From: Legionella erythra
Lineage (GTDB): Bacteria > Pseudomonadota > Gammaproteobacteria > Legionellales > Legionellaceae
DNA length: 64,000 bases
Direction: 5' to 3'
Assembly (NCBI RefSeq): GCF_001467615.1
Contig: NZ_LNYA01000001.1
Span: 103,586 to 167,585 of the forward strand
This document shows, one piece after another, positions 35,199 to 45,340 of the stretch. Each line of letters begins with the position of its first letter. The first letter of the stretch is position 1. The notes below the pieces were generated by a model that did no database searches, was not told where the DNA came from, and worked only from the letters and a program-made list of their open reading frames with translations. A program made the translations under genes and the position numbers.

Positions 35199-36269
35199 TT
35201 ACTCAACCACAATCGGAGGGAATTTGTCGGCGTAGTTGAGGGGCTTTTTGGCCAGGGCGATGGCAGCCTGCATGGCTGTTTTCATAAACAACTGGCCTGT
35301 TGCGGTGGTTTGCAGGGCGATGGGGGAACCCGCATCGGCCAAGCTTCGGATTTCGCTGTTTAAAGGCAATTGACCTAACAGGGGAATATTGAATGTTTCA
35401 CTTAATTTCTGGGCGCCGCCCTCACCAAAAATGGCTTCCTGATGGCCGCAGGCACTGCAACAATGGAGGGACATGTTCTCGACCAGCCCCAACACGTCAA
35501 TGTTGGTTTTGGCAAACATTTTAATCGCTTTTTGTGCATCCAGCGTCGCAATATTCTGTGGGGTAGTGACCACAATGGCCGCGGTAAGGGGGATTTTTTG
35601 GACAAGACTCAATTGAATATCGCCAGTGCCCGGCGGTAAATCAATCAGGAGATAATCCAATTCATCCCAGGCGGTCATGTCAAGCATCTGCAGCAGGGAT
35701 TTCGCCAGCATGGGGCCTCGCCAGATGAGTGCTTCTTCACTGTCAGTCAGATAACCGATGGACATAGCCTGTAGCCCATGGGCGCTGACCGGGACATACC
35801 GCTCGTCTTTGAATGCCACGTCCTGGCTTCCCCCAAGCATCATGGGGATACTGGGGCCATAAATGTCGGCATCCAGTATGCCCACACGGGCACCCGCTTT
35901 GGCCAGTGCGGCAGCCAAATTAACGGTTACCGTGGATTTACCTACCCCGCCTTTGCCCGATGCAATGGCGATGGTGTTTTTAACGCCGCGCAATCCTCGC
36001 CCGGGCAATTGGGTGCGGTGTGCGCGAATAAAAAAATCGAGGCGGGTATCGATGAGGGTATTGGGTAATGCCTGGGACAGTTCCTGATTAATTTTTAACA
36101 GCAGGGCTTCTTTCAGCGGATGGGTGGGGAACCCGGCCGTCAGTTCAATGGTTAATCTTGATTCATCAGGGACAATGTCGGCCGCAAAGCCGAGTTGTTC
36201 CAAACTTTGTCCGGAAAAAGGGTCAATCAAAGGCGCAAGCGTGGCAATGACAGTGTCGTGGATAGTCAT
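35199..36269 (-). CDS. apbC: Mrp/ApbC-type Fe-S cluster carrier ATPase
   Basis: 356 residues from ATG 36269; a TTG at 36278 is unlikely. It binds and transfers Fe-S clusters. An N-terminal DUF59/MIP18-like domain (to about 90) is followed by the P-loop domain with IASGKGGVGKSTVTVNLAAALA, the deviant Walker A lysine, LDADIYGPSIP, LIDLPPGTGDIQLSLVQ, and the cysteine pair CCSACG used for cluster binding. The final segment (LGQLPLNSEIRSLADAGSPI) is typical of the family. Divergent from an APC permease gene. Confidence 0.95.
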   Translation of the reverse strand: MTIHDTVIATLAPLIDPFSGQSLEQLGFAADIVPDESRLTIELTAGFPTHPLKEALLLKINQELSQALPNTLIDTRLDFFIRAHRTQLPGRGLRGVKNTIAIASGKGGVGKSTVTVNLAAALAKAGARVGILDADIYGPSIPMMLGGSQDVAFKDERYVPVSAHGLQAMSIGYLTDSEEALIWRGPMLAKSLLQMLDMTAWDELDYLLIDLPPGTGDIQLSLVQKIPLTAAIVVTTPQNIATLDAQKAIKMFAKTNIDVLGLVENMSLHCCSACGHQEAIFGEGGAQKLSETFNIPLLGQLPLNSEIRSLADAGSPIALQTTATGQLFMKTAMQAAIALAKKPLNYADKFPPIVVE

Positions 36270-36412
36270 GATAGGCAATAAACCAATTAAATCGCGTCAT
36301 GATAGCCTACCTTTCGCTATTCGCAAACGTTAAAATAAAAAATGCGGCTTGACGGCAGGCAGATTGTAGTGAACTATGGTTACCTTTTATTGACGGTGAA
36401 AGACCAAATACC

Positions 36413-37831
36413 ATGAGTCAGTCCAAGGCTGATTTACGCCTCTTTAAGCTTGTTATGATGACGGTGGTGGCCATTGACAGCTTGAAGAACCTGCCAACCA
36501 ATGCGCAATATGGTTCTGAATTAATTATTTTCTACCTGCTTGCCACCCTGACTTTTTTTATTCCCTCGGCGTTGGTTACCGCTGAATTGGCCACTGCCTG
36601 GCCTCAGACCGGCGGTATTTATGTCTGGGTAAGGGAAGCCTTTGGCAAGGGGGCGGCGTTTCTCATCGTCTGGATGCAATGGCTGATGGCCATGTCGTGG
36701 TACCCGGCTATCCTGTCGTTTATCAGCGCGACCCTGGCTTACCTTGTCTCATCGGAACTGGCCGTTAATCCCCTTTATATTTTTGTTTCCATCCAGGTGC
36801 TGCATTGGGGGGCTATTCTGGTGGTCAGTCAGGGATTAACCGTATCAAGCCGTTTGAGTAGCGTCAGTGCGGTTATCGGTGTCATCATGCCCATGCTGTT
36901 TTTTATTGCCCTGGCCATCGGCTGGATGGCAACCGGGCATCCCTCCGAAATGCACGCATCGGCTGTTGGTGGCGGCTCGATGGCCTGGTCTGATAAGCTG
37001 CGGCTGTTCATCACCCTGTTGTACAGTTTGATGGGTATGGAAATCATTGCCGCTCATGCCGGCGATGTGCACGAGCCGCAAAAAAACTTTCCGCGCGCCT
37101 TGTTGATTTCTGCCGCTATTATTCTCGCGACGGTTATCCCGGCCTCGCTCGCCATCGCGATGGTGGTGCCGGCGAAAGACATCAGCCTGATATCGGGCGT
37201 CATTGACGCGTTCACCGCTTTTTTGAATGCGTTTGAGTTGGCCTGGCTCAAACCTCTGGTTATTCTGGCGGTGGCGATAGGCAGTTTTGGCATTTTCTTT
37301 AGCTGGTTTTTGGCCAGTTCCCGCTGTTTACTCCTTGCCGCGCAGGATGGCTCGTTGCCACCCTTGCTGCAAAAGGCAAACCGTAAACAGATGCCTATTC
37401 GCCTGCTGATGCTGCAAGGGGTGTTGTTCAGTCTGTTGTCGTTTGCCTTTGTCTTCCTGCCTTCCGTCAATAGCGCCTTTTGGCTGTTTTCCGCCGCGGC
37501 GGCACAATGCGCCTTGCTGTATTATGTGGTTATCTTCATGACGGCCTGGCGCTTAAGGTATCACCACAGGCATCGCCCCCGACCTTTTCGCGTGGGTCAC
37601 AAACCCTGGGTGATGAGCCTGGTCGTTGTCGTAGGGAGCGCAAGTTGCCTGATTGCATTCGCGTTTGGTTTTATTCCGCCTTCGGATATGAACGCGGCGC
37701 ATATCCTGCAATATGAACTTTGGCTTGTCGGATTGCTGGCGGGCGGATTGGCTATTGGCCGCCTGATTTACCAATGGTCGCAGCGCCGTATCGCTGCCCC
37801 GTGGTTGCCTGAAGCGCAAGGACCTGCTTAG
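36413..37831 (+). CDS. APC-family amino acid permease
   Basis: 472 residues with about 12 membrane segments. The opening region VAIDSLKNLPTNAQYGSELIIFYLLATLTFFIPSAL and AELATAWPQTGGIYVWVREAFG is characteristic of APC/glutamate-GABA antiporter-like transporters, which are numerous in Legionella. The substrate is not clear. Its stop codon overlaps by 4 bases the stop codon of the convergent helicase-nuclease gene, so the transcripts run into each other. Confidence 0.9.
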   Translation: MSQSKADLRLFKLVMMTVVAIDSLKNLPTNAQYGSELIIFYLLATLTFFIPSALVTAELATAWPQTGGIYVWVREAFGKGAAFLIVWMQWLMAMSWYPAILSFISATLAYLVSSELAVNPLYIFVSIQVLHWGAILVVSQGLTVSSRLSSVSAVIGVIMPMLFFIALAIGWMATGHPSEMHASAVGGGSMAWSDKLRLFITLLYSLMGMEIIAAHAGDVHEPQKNFPRALLISAAIILATVIPASLAIAMVVPAKDISLISGVIDAFTAFLNAFELAWLKPLVILAVAIGSFGIFFSWFLASSRCLLLAAQDGSLPPLLQKANRKQMPIRLLMLQGVLFSLLSFAFVFLPSVNSAFWLFSAAAAQCALLYYVVIFMTAWRLRYHHRHRPRPFRVGHKPWVMSLVVVVGSASCLIAFAFGFIPPSDMNAAHILQYELWLVGLLAGGLAIGRLIYQWSQRRIAAPWLPEAQGPA

Positions 37832-40800
37832 GCAGGCAGAGTTTGCGGTTGAAAGTCCCAACCAAGCCAGTTGCCACTGGCCAGGTAATAAACGCCGCAA
37901 CGAATGGGTAGTGTCTCCTCGTGTGCAAGAAGCATGGCATAGGTGTTGATTTGTTTACGGTGTGCTTCGCGAGCCAGCTCATCCTCACTGCCTGTCTTAA
38001 AGTCAATAATCCAGCGGTACCCTTCAGCAATAAACGTTCGATCGAGGATGTAGGTGCGGATGCGCCCTTGCTCCCTGGCGAGAAGCTCGTATTCGTTTTT
38101 TTCCTGGGCATGGGCACTGCAAATCCAGTGGGCAATGGTGTCTTGTTCGAACACCAGGCGAATCTGTTGCTGAAGCCGATGGATCGCTTCCTCGCATTGC
38201 ACAGAGGTCAATCCAGCCAGCAACAGCTGGTTTTTTGCGAACAGCCAGGGTAATTCGTCCAGGGTGTGCGGATGGACAGTGCAAATCCATTGCAGCAGTT
38301 CATGGGCGACCAGGCCGATTTGTCGTGCGTGGGAACTGGTTTCAGGAAAATGAATGTCATTTCTGTCTTTTTTTTCTTCAATAATGGCTTGTTGATAATA
38401 ATGGCGCGGCAACCTTGTCAGGGGCGGGGGTGGCTTCACCAGCGGATCGCTGTAAGATTCCTCTTCCTGCACACTGAATTCCTGTTGACCAAGCAGTGCC
38501 CTGAATGTGGATTTACGGCTGTCATTTGACTGATTGTCAAGCAAATGCAGGCGTTTTTTGGCGCGGGTGGCGGCTACATACAACAGGCGTTGCAATTCGT
38601 AGTCGTCTTTTTCCGCATCAAGGTAAGCGAGATAATTATACAAACGGCATTCTTTTTTATGGGCCGCGCGCAGAGGGGAGAGAAGCAGCAGGTTATCAGG
38701 CTCACTGGGCAACTTAAGCCATCGCAGCAAGGGTTGATCGGAATTGACGGCTTTACTGCCAAGGCCGGGAAGGATGACGCTGTCAAACTCCAGGCCTTTG
38801 GATTTATGGATAGTCATGATTTGCAGTCGGGAGGGACTGGACTGCTTGGAATACAATTGATTCATGGCTGTTTCGAAGCGGCCCATATCCAGCAGTTGCT
38901 CCTGTTCACAGTGACTTTCCAGCAAACGCCAGAATTGTTCGAGATCATTTCTTTGATTGGCATTCAGGATTTGTTCGGCATGCAGGCGTTTCATGGTATC
39001 GCGAACCCAGTCTACCAAGGATTGCTGGTGACGGTTTTCCAGGGCTTGTGTCAGGATCTGACCGACATAGCGGGCGCGAAGCAGCCCTTCTTCACTTAAT
39101 TGAGGCAACTGATGAAGATGTTGTAAGGCTTGATAAATCGATTGTTTGCGGTCCTGATTGGCCAGGTAATACAGATCGGTTAAGGGCAATCCACACCATG
39201 GGCTTCGCAGCAGCGCTAACCAGGCAATGCGATCGGCGGGACAAAGCAGGGCTTTGGTCAACGTGGCAATGTCCTGGATATGGGGTAAGGCCGTTAATTG
39301 CTCAATATCAACCCCCTGAAACGGGATGTTTTTTCGGGAGAGCAGGCTCACAATGTCTTTCAACTGGCTGCGTGAACGCACCAGGATAGCGATGTCATCC
39401 TCAGGATAGGCCGAAAGCTCGTATTCAATCAATTGCAGCAGCTTGTCTGCTTCCTGCAGGCGATTGGCGCATTGCCAGGCGGTAATGGTGCTGTCTTCGC
39501 CTGCAGCATGAACAGGTGTTGACGCATGAAAAGAAATAGCGCCCGATTCCATGTCATCCACAGCGGGAAAAATGGATTGAAACCGGGTATTTACCCAGTT
39601 GACGATGGTTGCTGATGAGCGAAAATTGCAGCTTAATTCCAGCGGGGTAAGCCTGATTGCACCAATTCCCTGGTGTTTGGCTTTAATGAATAATCCGACC
39701 TCAGCCTGCCTGAAACGGTAAATCGATTGCATGGGATCGCCCACTACAAACAGGGTTTTACCATCGTCCGGCTGCCACCCCTGGGTCAGTTTTTCCAGCA
39801 GCCTGTATTGTTGTATGGAGGTATCCTGGAATTCATCCACCAGCAAATGGTGGATAGCATTATCCAGATACAGGGTTAAATCCGTGGGATTGTCTTCATC
39901 GCCCAAGGCCAACAGGCTTTGCTCGGTAATGGCGGTGAAATCACAGGCATTGGCTTCTTTAAAAAGCAGTTGCAGGTGAGCCGCTAAAAGCGGCAACAGG
40001 GTCATTAAGGCCTGGAGCACGGCCCATTGTTCCGGATCATAATGCGGATCGGGAAGATTGGCGACCCGCAATAAGGCCTCGCGAAAGTCAGGGATGTCTT
40101 GCAAGGCCTGAAGCAGGGCTTTGCTTTTTTCTTTGAGTTCACGGTAAAGCGTGGGGCTTACAGCACTTTTTTGCAAACCCACGTGATGATCAAATCCCTG
40201 ACGCAACTGATTGTCTGATTTTAACAAAACACCAGCCAGCGCCACTGCCTGCTGGCTATTCATTTGCTTAAAGGAAGACCAGTCATGAAGCGGGTAGCGG
40301 GGTGATTGCGGGTTGTTTTCCGTTTGGGCGAGTTGCTGACAAAGCTGACGTAATTCGTCAGCCAAATCAGACGGAATGCTTCGGATTAATCGCTGCAGGG
40401 CATGAGCCGCAATCAGGCTTAACCCCTGTTCATACAAGGCCCGGTCTTGCGTTTTAGCGCCGAAGATGATCTCAAGCCATTGATCGCGTTTTTCCAGTAG
40501 CTCACTTAATAGCTCATACAGCCTGTCCTGACGGTTATCAAGGTGCTGCAATAAAATGGCAAGACTTGGTTTCAGCCGCTCATCTGACAACGCGTGCTCT
40601 ATGCAGGCGCGTGCGGCTTGCTCGTAATAACGTTGCGGCTGTTCAGCAATGGCGGCATAGGGAAATTGCTTCTCAGGCAGAGGAATGGCCTGCGTGAGAT
40701 TCTGGCACAGGGCGTCAATGGTCATGATGCGCAGACGCTGCGGGTGTTTCAGGAGTTGCCAGCCAAGGGTTTCATCCTGTTTTAAGGCACTCTCTGCCCA

Positions 40801-41067
40801 TGCAAATGTCTGGCGTTGATGGGGCGACTGCGGTGGCCTGTTGTCGGCAACCTGTTGTATGGCGGCAAGAATCCGCTCGCGCATTTCACTGGCTGCCTTG
40901 CGCGTGAAGGTGAGGGCGATAATCTGTTCAGGCGCGTTGACCGTGCCGAGCAGCCGCAAAAAACGCTGCGTCAGAATTTCAGTTTTGCCAGACCCCGCTG
41001 GGGCCTGAACAATAAATGATTGGGTGGGATCAGTCGCTAAGCTGCGCTGCAGGCTATCTTCAAGCAT
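37828..41067 (-). CDS. RecB/AddA-like UvrD-family helicase-nuclease
   Basis: 1,079 residues. An SF1 helicase with Walker A APAGSGKTEILTQRFL (about 22-37), ALTFTRKAASEMRERIL, a TIDALCQ motif, VDEFQDTSIQQYRLLEKL near 410, GDPMQSIYRFRQAE, TIHKSKGLEFDSVILPG, and YVAATRAKKRLHLL. The C-terminus adds a PD-(D/E)XK nuclease: GLVAHELLQW and WIIDFKTGSEDELAREAHRKQINTYAML. This architecture is that of AddA or RecB, which process double-strand breaks; the AddB/RecC partner is not adjacent. It starts 5 bases after lysAC on the same strand, and the two are probably co-transcribed. Confidence 0.88.
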   Translation of the reverse strand: MLEDSLQRSLATDPTQSFIVQAPAGSGKTEILTQRFLRLLGTVNAPEQIIALTFTRKAASEMRERILAAIQQVADNRPPQSPHQRQTFAWAESALKQDETLGWQLLKHPQRLRIMTIDALCQNLTQAIPLPEKQFPYAAIAEQPQRYYEQAARACIEHALSDERLKPSLAILLQHLDNRQDRLYELLSELLEKRDQWLEIIFGAKTQDRALYEQGLSLIAAHALQRLIRSIPSDLADELRQLCQQLAQTENNPQSPRYPLHDWSSFKQMNSQQAVALAGVLLKSDNQLRQGFDHHVGLQKSAVSPTLYRELKEKSKALLQALQDIPDFREALLRVANLPDPHYDPEQWAVLQALMTLLPLLAAHLQLLFKEANACDFTAITEQSLLALGDEDNPTDLTLYLDNAIHHLLVDEFQDTSIQQYRLLEKLTQGWQPDDGKTLFVVGDPMQSIYRFRQAEVGLFIKAKHQGIGAIRLTPLELSCNFRSSATIVNWVNTRFQSIFPAVDDMESGAISFHASTPVHAAGEDSTITAWQCANRLQEADKLLQLIEYELSAYPEDDIAILVRSRSQLKDIVSLLSRKNIPFQGVDIEQLTALPHIQDIATLTKALLCPADRIAWLALLRSPWCGLPLTDLYYLANQDRKQSIYQALQHLHQLPQLSEEGLLRARYVGQILTQALENRHQQSLVDWVRDTMKRLHAEQILNANQRNDLEQFWRLLESHCEQEQLLDMGRFETAMNQLYSKQSSPSRLQIMTIHKSKGLEFDSVILPGLGSKAVNSDQPLLRWLKLPSEPDNLLLLSPLRAAHKKECRLYNYLAYLDAEKDDYELQRLLYVAATRAKKRLHLLDNQSNDSRKSTFRALLGQQEFSVQEEESYSDPLVKPPPPLTRLPRHYYQQAIIEEKKDRNDIHFPETSSHARQIGLVAHELLQWICTVHPHTLDELPWLFAKNQLLLAGLTSVQCEEAIHRLQQQIRLVFEQDTIAHWICSAHAQEKNEYELLAREQGRIRTYILDRTFIAEGYRWIIDFKTGSEDELAREAHRKQINTYAMLLAHEETLPIRCGVYYLASGNWLGWDFQPQTLPA

Positions 41068-41072
41068 GCGCT

Positions 41073-43634
41073 TTAACCTACCATAATTTCACGGGCGGCA
41101 GGGCGTAAATTATAATGAGAACTCATGCAATGACCATAGGCACCGGTATTGGCGATGAGCAGAATGTCGTTTTCTTCCGTGTGTGGGAAAGGACGATCAT
41201 AGCCCAGTGTATCACTTGATTCGCAAATAGGACCCACCACATGGGCAAAGCCTATTTTTTCCTCATGCAAACGGCTTAAGTTCACAATTTCATGGTAGGC
41301 GCCATATAAGGCTGGGCGTACCAGGGAATTCATGCCGGTTTCGATGCCGATAAAACGGACTTTACCCTTTTCCTTGCATTGCGTCACCTTGGCCAGAATG
41401 ACGCCGCTGTCGGCGACTAAGAAACGTCCCGGCTCAAGCCAGAAAGACAACTGATTGAAGCGAGATTTAACCGCCTGTAGCGATGAATCCAGCGCGGCAA
41501 TGTCAAACGGTTGTTGCCCCGGTTTTTCGGCAATGCCGATGCCGCCGCCCAAATTAATAATCTGCACATCCGGGAAATGGTTAATTAATTCAGTCAGCAT
41601 CAGGGCGGTGGTTTGCCAGAGTTCGGTGGTTAAAATCCCGCTGCCGGAATGGGAGTGCAGACCAATCACCTTGATTTGGTGCGTTTTGACCAATTCCACG
41701 GCAATGCCAAGGTCACTTTGGGGAATGCCAAATTTGGATTCATTTCCGGCAGTGGATACAAATTTATGATGGCCGGCACCGCTGCCTGGATCAATGCGCA
41801 AAATGACAGACTGTTTTTTAAACAGTTCAGGCCAGTTCTGCAAGGGATAGAGGCTGTCGACCGTGATATGGCATTTAAGCTTAAAGGCAAACTCGTATTC
41901 GAAACGGGGAGCAAAATTGGGCGTAAACAGAATGCGCTTGGGGTCGATGTCAGGAAACAGGGCGATTAAGCACTGCAGTTCGTTAATCGAGACACATTCA
42001 AAGCCTAAACCCTTGTCGTAAAAAGTGCGTAATACATCCGGATGCGGGTTGGCTTTCATGGCATAAAAAAGGGTATCGATGGATTGCATGCTGGCTAATT
42101 CATCCGCCTTTGCAGCTAAAGTCGGGCGATGGTAAACGTAGCAGGGGGAATCGGTTTGTGCGAGTTGAAGTAATGGTTCGCGTTCGGTTTCCCACCAGGG
42201 GGCGGGGCGAAGCGACGGCTCGCCGAATTCCTCATGCCAGCTCTTGGAGTAGTAAAAACTCTGGGGATTGCTTTCAATCAGTAAATTATGAAGTTTCTGA
42301 CGCAGCTTTTCAGCCTGTGATTCATCAACGACAAAGGTCAAATTCAAATCGTTGGATGCGAGCGACATGAGGTAAATCTGTTTGGCTTCAAATACTTCAA
42401 GCGTAGGACCTAATTGCGGCAGCACCGTTCGGATATGATGGCCGACGAGGCTCACCGCACTGCAGGGCTCAATGAGTCGGGCGCGGCCAAAACCGTTTAA
42501 GTCATCAATCAAGGCACCCAGGGTGCGGCGATCATGGAGTTTCGCGTTGCTGTCCAAGGACAGGGTGACGTTGAATTCGGAAGACGACAGCAAATCCACT
42601 GAAAAACCGTGTTTTTTAAACGCCGCGAACACGTCGGCCAAAAAGCCGACTTGCTGCCACATATTCAAGGTGTCAATGGATATGAGGATGATGCTGTGCT
42701 TCACCTCAATAGCTTTGATGGGCGGCGCATTGTCATCGCTTTCTTTGGAGATGCGCGTACCCGAGTGTTCGGGCATGCGGGTGTACTTTACCACCATGGG
42801 GATGCCGGCTTTGCGTACCGGAGGCAAACAATTGGGATGCAGTACTTTAGCGCCCATGGAGGCAATTTCCTGCGCCTCATCGTAGTTTAACTGCTTTAAC
42901 AGACGGGCATGAGGCAACTGGTGGGGATTGGCCGTGTAAATCCCGGGGACATCCGTCCAGATTTCACACAGGCTGGCCTCGAGGATGGCAGCTAGCAAGG
43001 CGGCGGAGGTATCGGAGCCGCCGCGACCCAGCAAGACCGTATCGCCTTGTTCATTGGCCGCAAAGAAACCCTGAGTAATGATGGCCTCCGCCCCCGTATT
43101 GAGCAGGCGGCGGCTCAGCTCGGGATTGGGGAGGCTGTCGCAGCGTGCGGCTAGATAATTGATGGAATCGCCCCCGGCAATCGGGGTGGAGACCAGTGCT
43201 TCCTTTACATCGAACCAGTGGCATTGAATGCCCCTGGTTTGAAGAAAGGCATGACCCATCCGCGTCATCATGATTTCGCCAAGGCTCATAATCTGGGCGC
43301 GTGTTTTGGCCGGCGCTTCCCGAAGCAGGGCGACGCCTGTTAATAATTGGTCGAGTTGCGTGAGTTCCCTGGTCAGTATTTCATCGGAAATTTCCAGTGC
43401 TTTTGCCAGTTCATAGTGGCTGTTGCAGATATCCATGTAGATATTTTGATGCTGATTGAGCAAAGCGGCATGGGTGGCCTGCTCCAGTTTGTTGGATATT
43501 TGCGTCATGGCCGAGCAAACAATAACTGGCTGTGCACCCTGGTCAATGTGATGCCTGGTAATTTTTGCGATATTATCCCAGGTTTGCCGGGATGAGACGC
43601 TGGTACCGCCAAATTTGGTAATGAGCTGTTGCAT
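41073..43634 (-). CDS. lysAC: bifunctional aspartate kinase/diaminopimelate decarboxylase
   Basis: 853 residues from ATG 43634 (an upstream TTG at 43649 is unlikely). It joins the first and last steps of lysine/diaminopimelate biosynthesis in one chain. The N-terminal kinase shows LITKFGGTSVSSRQTWDNI and GRGGSDTSAALLAA, then ACT domains (SIDTLNMWQQVGFLADVF). From about 490 follows a fold type III PLP decarboxylase with the cofactor lysine near 527 in FYAMKANPHPDVLRTF, HSHSGSG, NLGGGIG and a late GPICESSDTLG cysteine. Such a fusion is known in Xanthomonas and Legionella. The regulatory ACT domains suggest lysine feedback control. Confidence 0.94.
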   Translation of the reverse strand: MQQLITKFGGTSVSSRQTWDNIAKITRHHIDQGAQPVIVCSAMTQISNKLEQATHAALLNQHQNIYMDICNSHYELAKALEISDEILTRELTQLDQLLTGVALLREAPAKTRAQIMSLGEIMMTRMGHAFLQTRGIQCHWFDVKEALVSTPIAGGDSINYLAARCDSLPNPELSRRLLNTGAEAIITQGFFAANEQGDTVLLGRGGSDTSAALLAAILEASLCEIWTDVPGIYTANPHQLPHARLLKQLNYDEAQEIASMGAKVLHPNCLPPVRKAGIPMVVKYTRMPEHSGTRISKESDDNAPPIKAIEVKHSIILISIDTLNMWQQVGFLADVFAAFKKHGFSVDLLSSSEFNVTLSLDSNAKLHDRRTLGALIDDLNGFGRARLIEPCSAVSLVGHHIRTVLPQLGPTLEVFEAKQIYLMSLASNDLNLTFVVDESQAEKLRQKLHNLLIESNPQSFYYSKSWHEEFGEPSLRPAPWWETEREPLLQLAQTDSPCYVYHRPTLAAKADELASMQSIDTLFYAMKANPHPDVLRTFYDKGLGFECVSINELQCLIALFPDIDPKRILFTPNFAPRFEYEFAFKLKCHITVDSLYPLQNWPELFKKQSVILRIDPGSGAGHHKFVSTAGNESKFGIPQSDLGIAVELVKTHQIKVIGLHSHSGSGILTTELWQTTALMLTELINHFPDVQIINLGGGIGIAEKPGQQPFDIAALDSSLQAVKSRFNQLSFWLEPGRFLVADSGVILAKVTQCKEKGKVRFIGIETGMNSLVRPALYGAYHEIVNLSRLHEEKIGFAHVVGPICESSDTLGYDRPFPHTEENDILLIANTGAYGHCMSSHYNLRPAAREIMVG

Positions 43635-43713
43635 AAAATACCCGAACAAAAAAAGAACACGTTAACATGGACTGCAAGGTTAATACAAGGGAGCTGCGAA
43701 CGATTGCTGATGC

Positions 43714-43740
43714 CAAATTGTCAATTTGTACATGGCATGT
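43714..43740. promoter_or_regulatory. two adjacent dyads in the lysAC/fadL divergent region
   Basis: CAAATTG-t-CAATTTG (43714-43728) is followed after one base by ACATG-g-CATGT (43730-43740). Both are perfect dyads with a single central base. They lie in the 244-base region between the divergent lysAC and porin genes and are candidate operators. Confidence 0.4.
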
Positions 43741-43878
43741 TCACAGTGGATTTTGAATGGATAATATCTGATTCTATTGATAAATTTTTCTCTAATTTCA
43801 TTTGAAAAGACGTTTAATTCATTTATTATCATCTTGATTTATAACATTTGGGTGCATTTAAAAAGTAAGGAGTGTGTA

Positions 43879-45288
43879 GTGAAAGGTATGCAAAAACCCA
43901 TGAAATCGATTCTTAGTGCTGCCATTCTCAGTGCAATGGCTACCGGAGCGCATGCTGCGGGCTTTTCGCTGTACACAGAGGGCAGCGCAGCGGCAACAGG
44001 TAACTTCGCTGCAGGTATTGCTGCTGAAGGTTACGATGCATCGATTGGCTGGTATAACCCTGCGGGGCTGGTATTAATTCGTGATCAACAGGCTGTCTTT
44101 GGCGGAGTCGGCGTATTTCCCGGAGCCAAATTAACCGGTAACACGACGTTTGCTACGGTGATTGCACCGGGGTTAACATCGACTTACAGGCAATCATTCA
44201 GTGACATTAAAGGTGAAGTTGATGCCTTTGTTCCCTCTTTCCACTATGCGCTGCCTTTAGGCGACAACGCGACATTCGGTGTCAGTGTGACTTCTCCCTA
44301 TGGTTTGGCTACCGATTGGAGCACGTTTTATCCCACCCGTTATGCGGCGACATTCACGGAGTTGATCACCACCAATATTTCCCCGCAAATCGGCGGCAGA
44401 ATCACTGAACATTTTGCTTTGGGTGCCGGGGTTGATCTGCAATATGCCCGTGTAAAATTCAACAGCATTATCGGTGCACCGGCTTTCCTGCAGTTTATCG
44501 GTGCTAACCCGATGTTGTTCGATTCCTATTCATATAATAAAGGTGATTCATTCGGTACTGGCTTCCACGTGGGGGCGTTGGGGATGTTCAATGACAACAA
44601 CACCCGCATTGGTTTGAACTACCAATCGGTTATGCGTCACGAATTCCACGGCTACAGTACGTTGACTGGTCGCCTGGCGTCTGGTCCGGCTTTGAATAAC
44701 CATAATGCCTCCTTCACCAGCGACATCCTGTTCAGTAATCCCATTGAGTTACCGGATGTGGTGACCCTTTCAGGTTTCCACCACCTGAATGACAAAGTCG
44801 ATTTACTGGCGTCTGTGGTTTATACCGGATGGCATACAGTAAGAACCATTCAGTTAAATAATATCGCCGCGTTCTCCCTGGATCTGGGAAGACAAGTACT
44901 GGTCAATTCTACGTCTGTTGAGAACTATGACAATGCCTGGCGTTTTGCTGTCGGTGCAAACTATCACGTCAACGATGTCTTTATGATTCGAGTGGGTGGT
45001 GGTTATGACGAGACGCCAACTCAAGATGCGTTCCGTACCATTCGCTTGCCGGATGCGGATCGTTGGGCCTTGTCCGTGGGTGCTCATTATCAATGGCGTC
45101 CGAATCTGGGTGTGGATGTGGGTTATACCCATCTGTTTGCTGATGATGTGCTCATCAACAAAACAGTCACTGCTGGCCCAGGCAGCACCTTTAACGTCAA
45201 CGCTACTGGCAAAGCCCGTGCCGATCTCATCGGTGCGCAGCTGGTGTGGATGATTGATCAACCTGCTCCTGTCCGAGCCGGTAAATAA
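43879..45288 (+). CDS. FadL/TodX-family outer-membrane hydrophobic-substrate porin
   Basis: 469 residues. The GTG at 43879 is chosen because AAGGAG lies 6 bases before it and the product begins with a signal peptide MKGMQKPMKSILSAAILSAMATGAHA; longer in-frame starts lack a site. The mature protein begins AGFSLYTEGSAAATGNFAAG and has the NPAG motif (IGWYNPAGLVLI), both FadL hallmarks, then an alternating beta-barrel to the end, which however finishes WMIDQPAPVRAGK instead of the usual aromatic residue. It likely imports long-chain fatty acids or similar lipids. A terminator follows. Confidence 0.9.
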   Translation: MKGMQKPMKSILSAAILSAMATGAHAAGFSLYTEGSAAATGNFAAGIAAEGYDASIGWYNPAGLVLIRDQQAVFGGVGVFPGAKLTGNTTFATVIAPGLTSTYRQSFSDIKGEVDAFVPSFHYALPLGDNATFGVSVTSPYGLATDWSTFYPTRYAATFTELITTNISPQIGGRITEHFALGAGVDLQYARVKFNSIIGAPAFLQFIGANPMLFDSYSYNKGDSFGTGFHVGALGMFNDNNTRIGLNYQSVMRHEFHGYSTLTGRLASGPALNNHNASFTSDILFSNPIELPDVVTLSGFHHLNDKVDLLASVVYTGWHTVRTIQLNNIAAFSLDLGRQVLVNSTSVENYDNAWRFAVGANYHVNDVFMIRVGGGYDETPTQDAFRTIRLPDADRWALSVGAHYQWRPNLGVDVGYTHLFADDVLINKTVTAGPGSTFNVNATGKARADLIGAQLVWMIDQPAPVRAGK

Positions 45289-45300
45289 TCGGCTGCAAAT

Positions 45301-45329
45301 AAAAAAGCCACGCAATGCGTGGCTTTTTT
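45301..45329. terminator. bidirectional intrinsic terminator
   Basis: GCCACGC (45307-45313), loop AAT, GCGTGGC (45317-45323), with A6 before and T6 after. It can end both the porin transcript and the convergent small secreted-protein transcript. Confidence 0.9.
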
Positions 45330-45340
45330 ACTTTAAGTAC

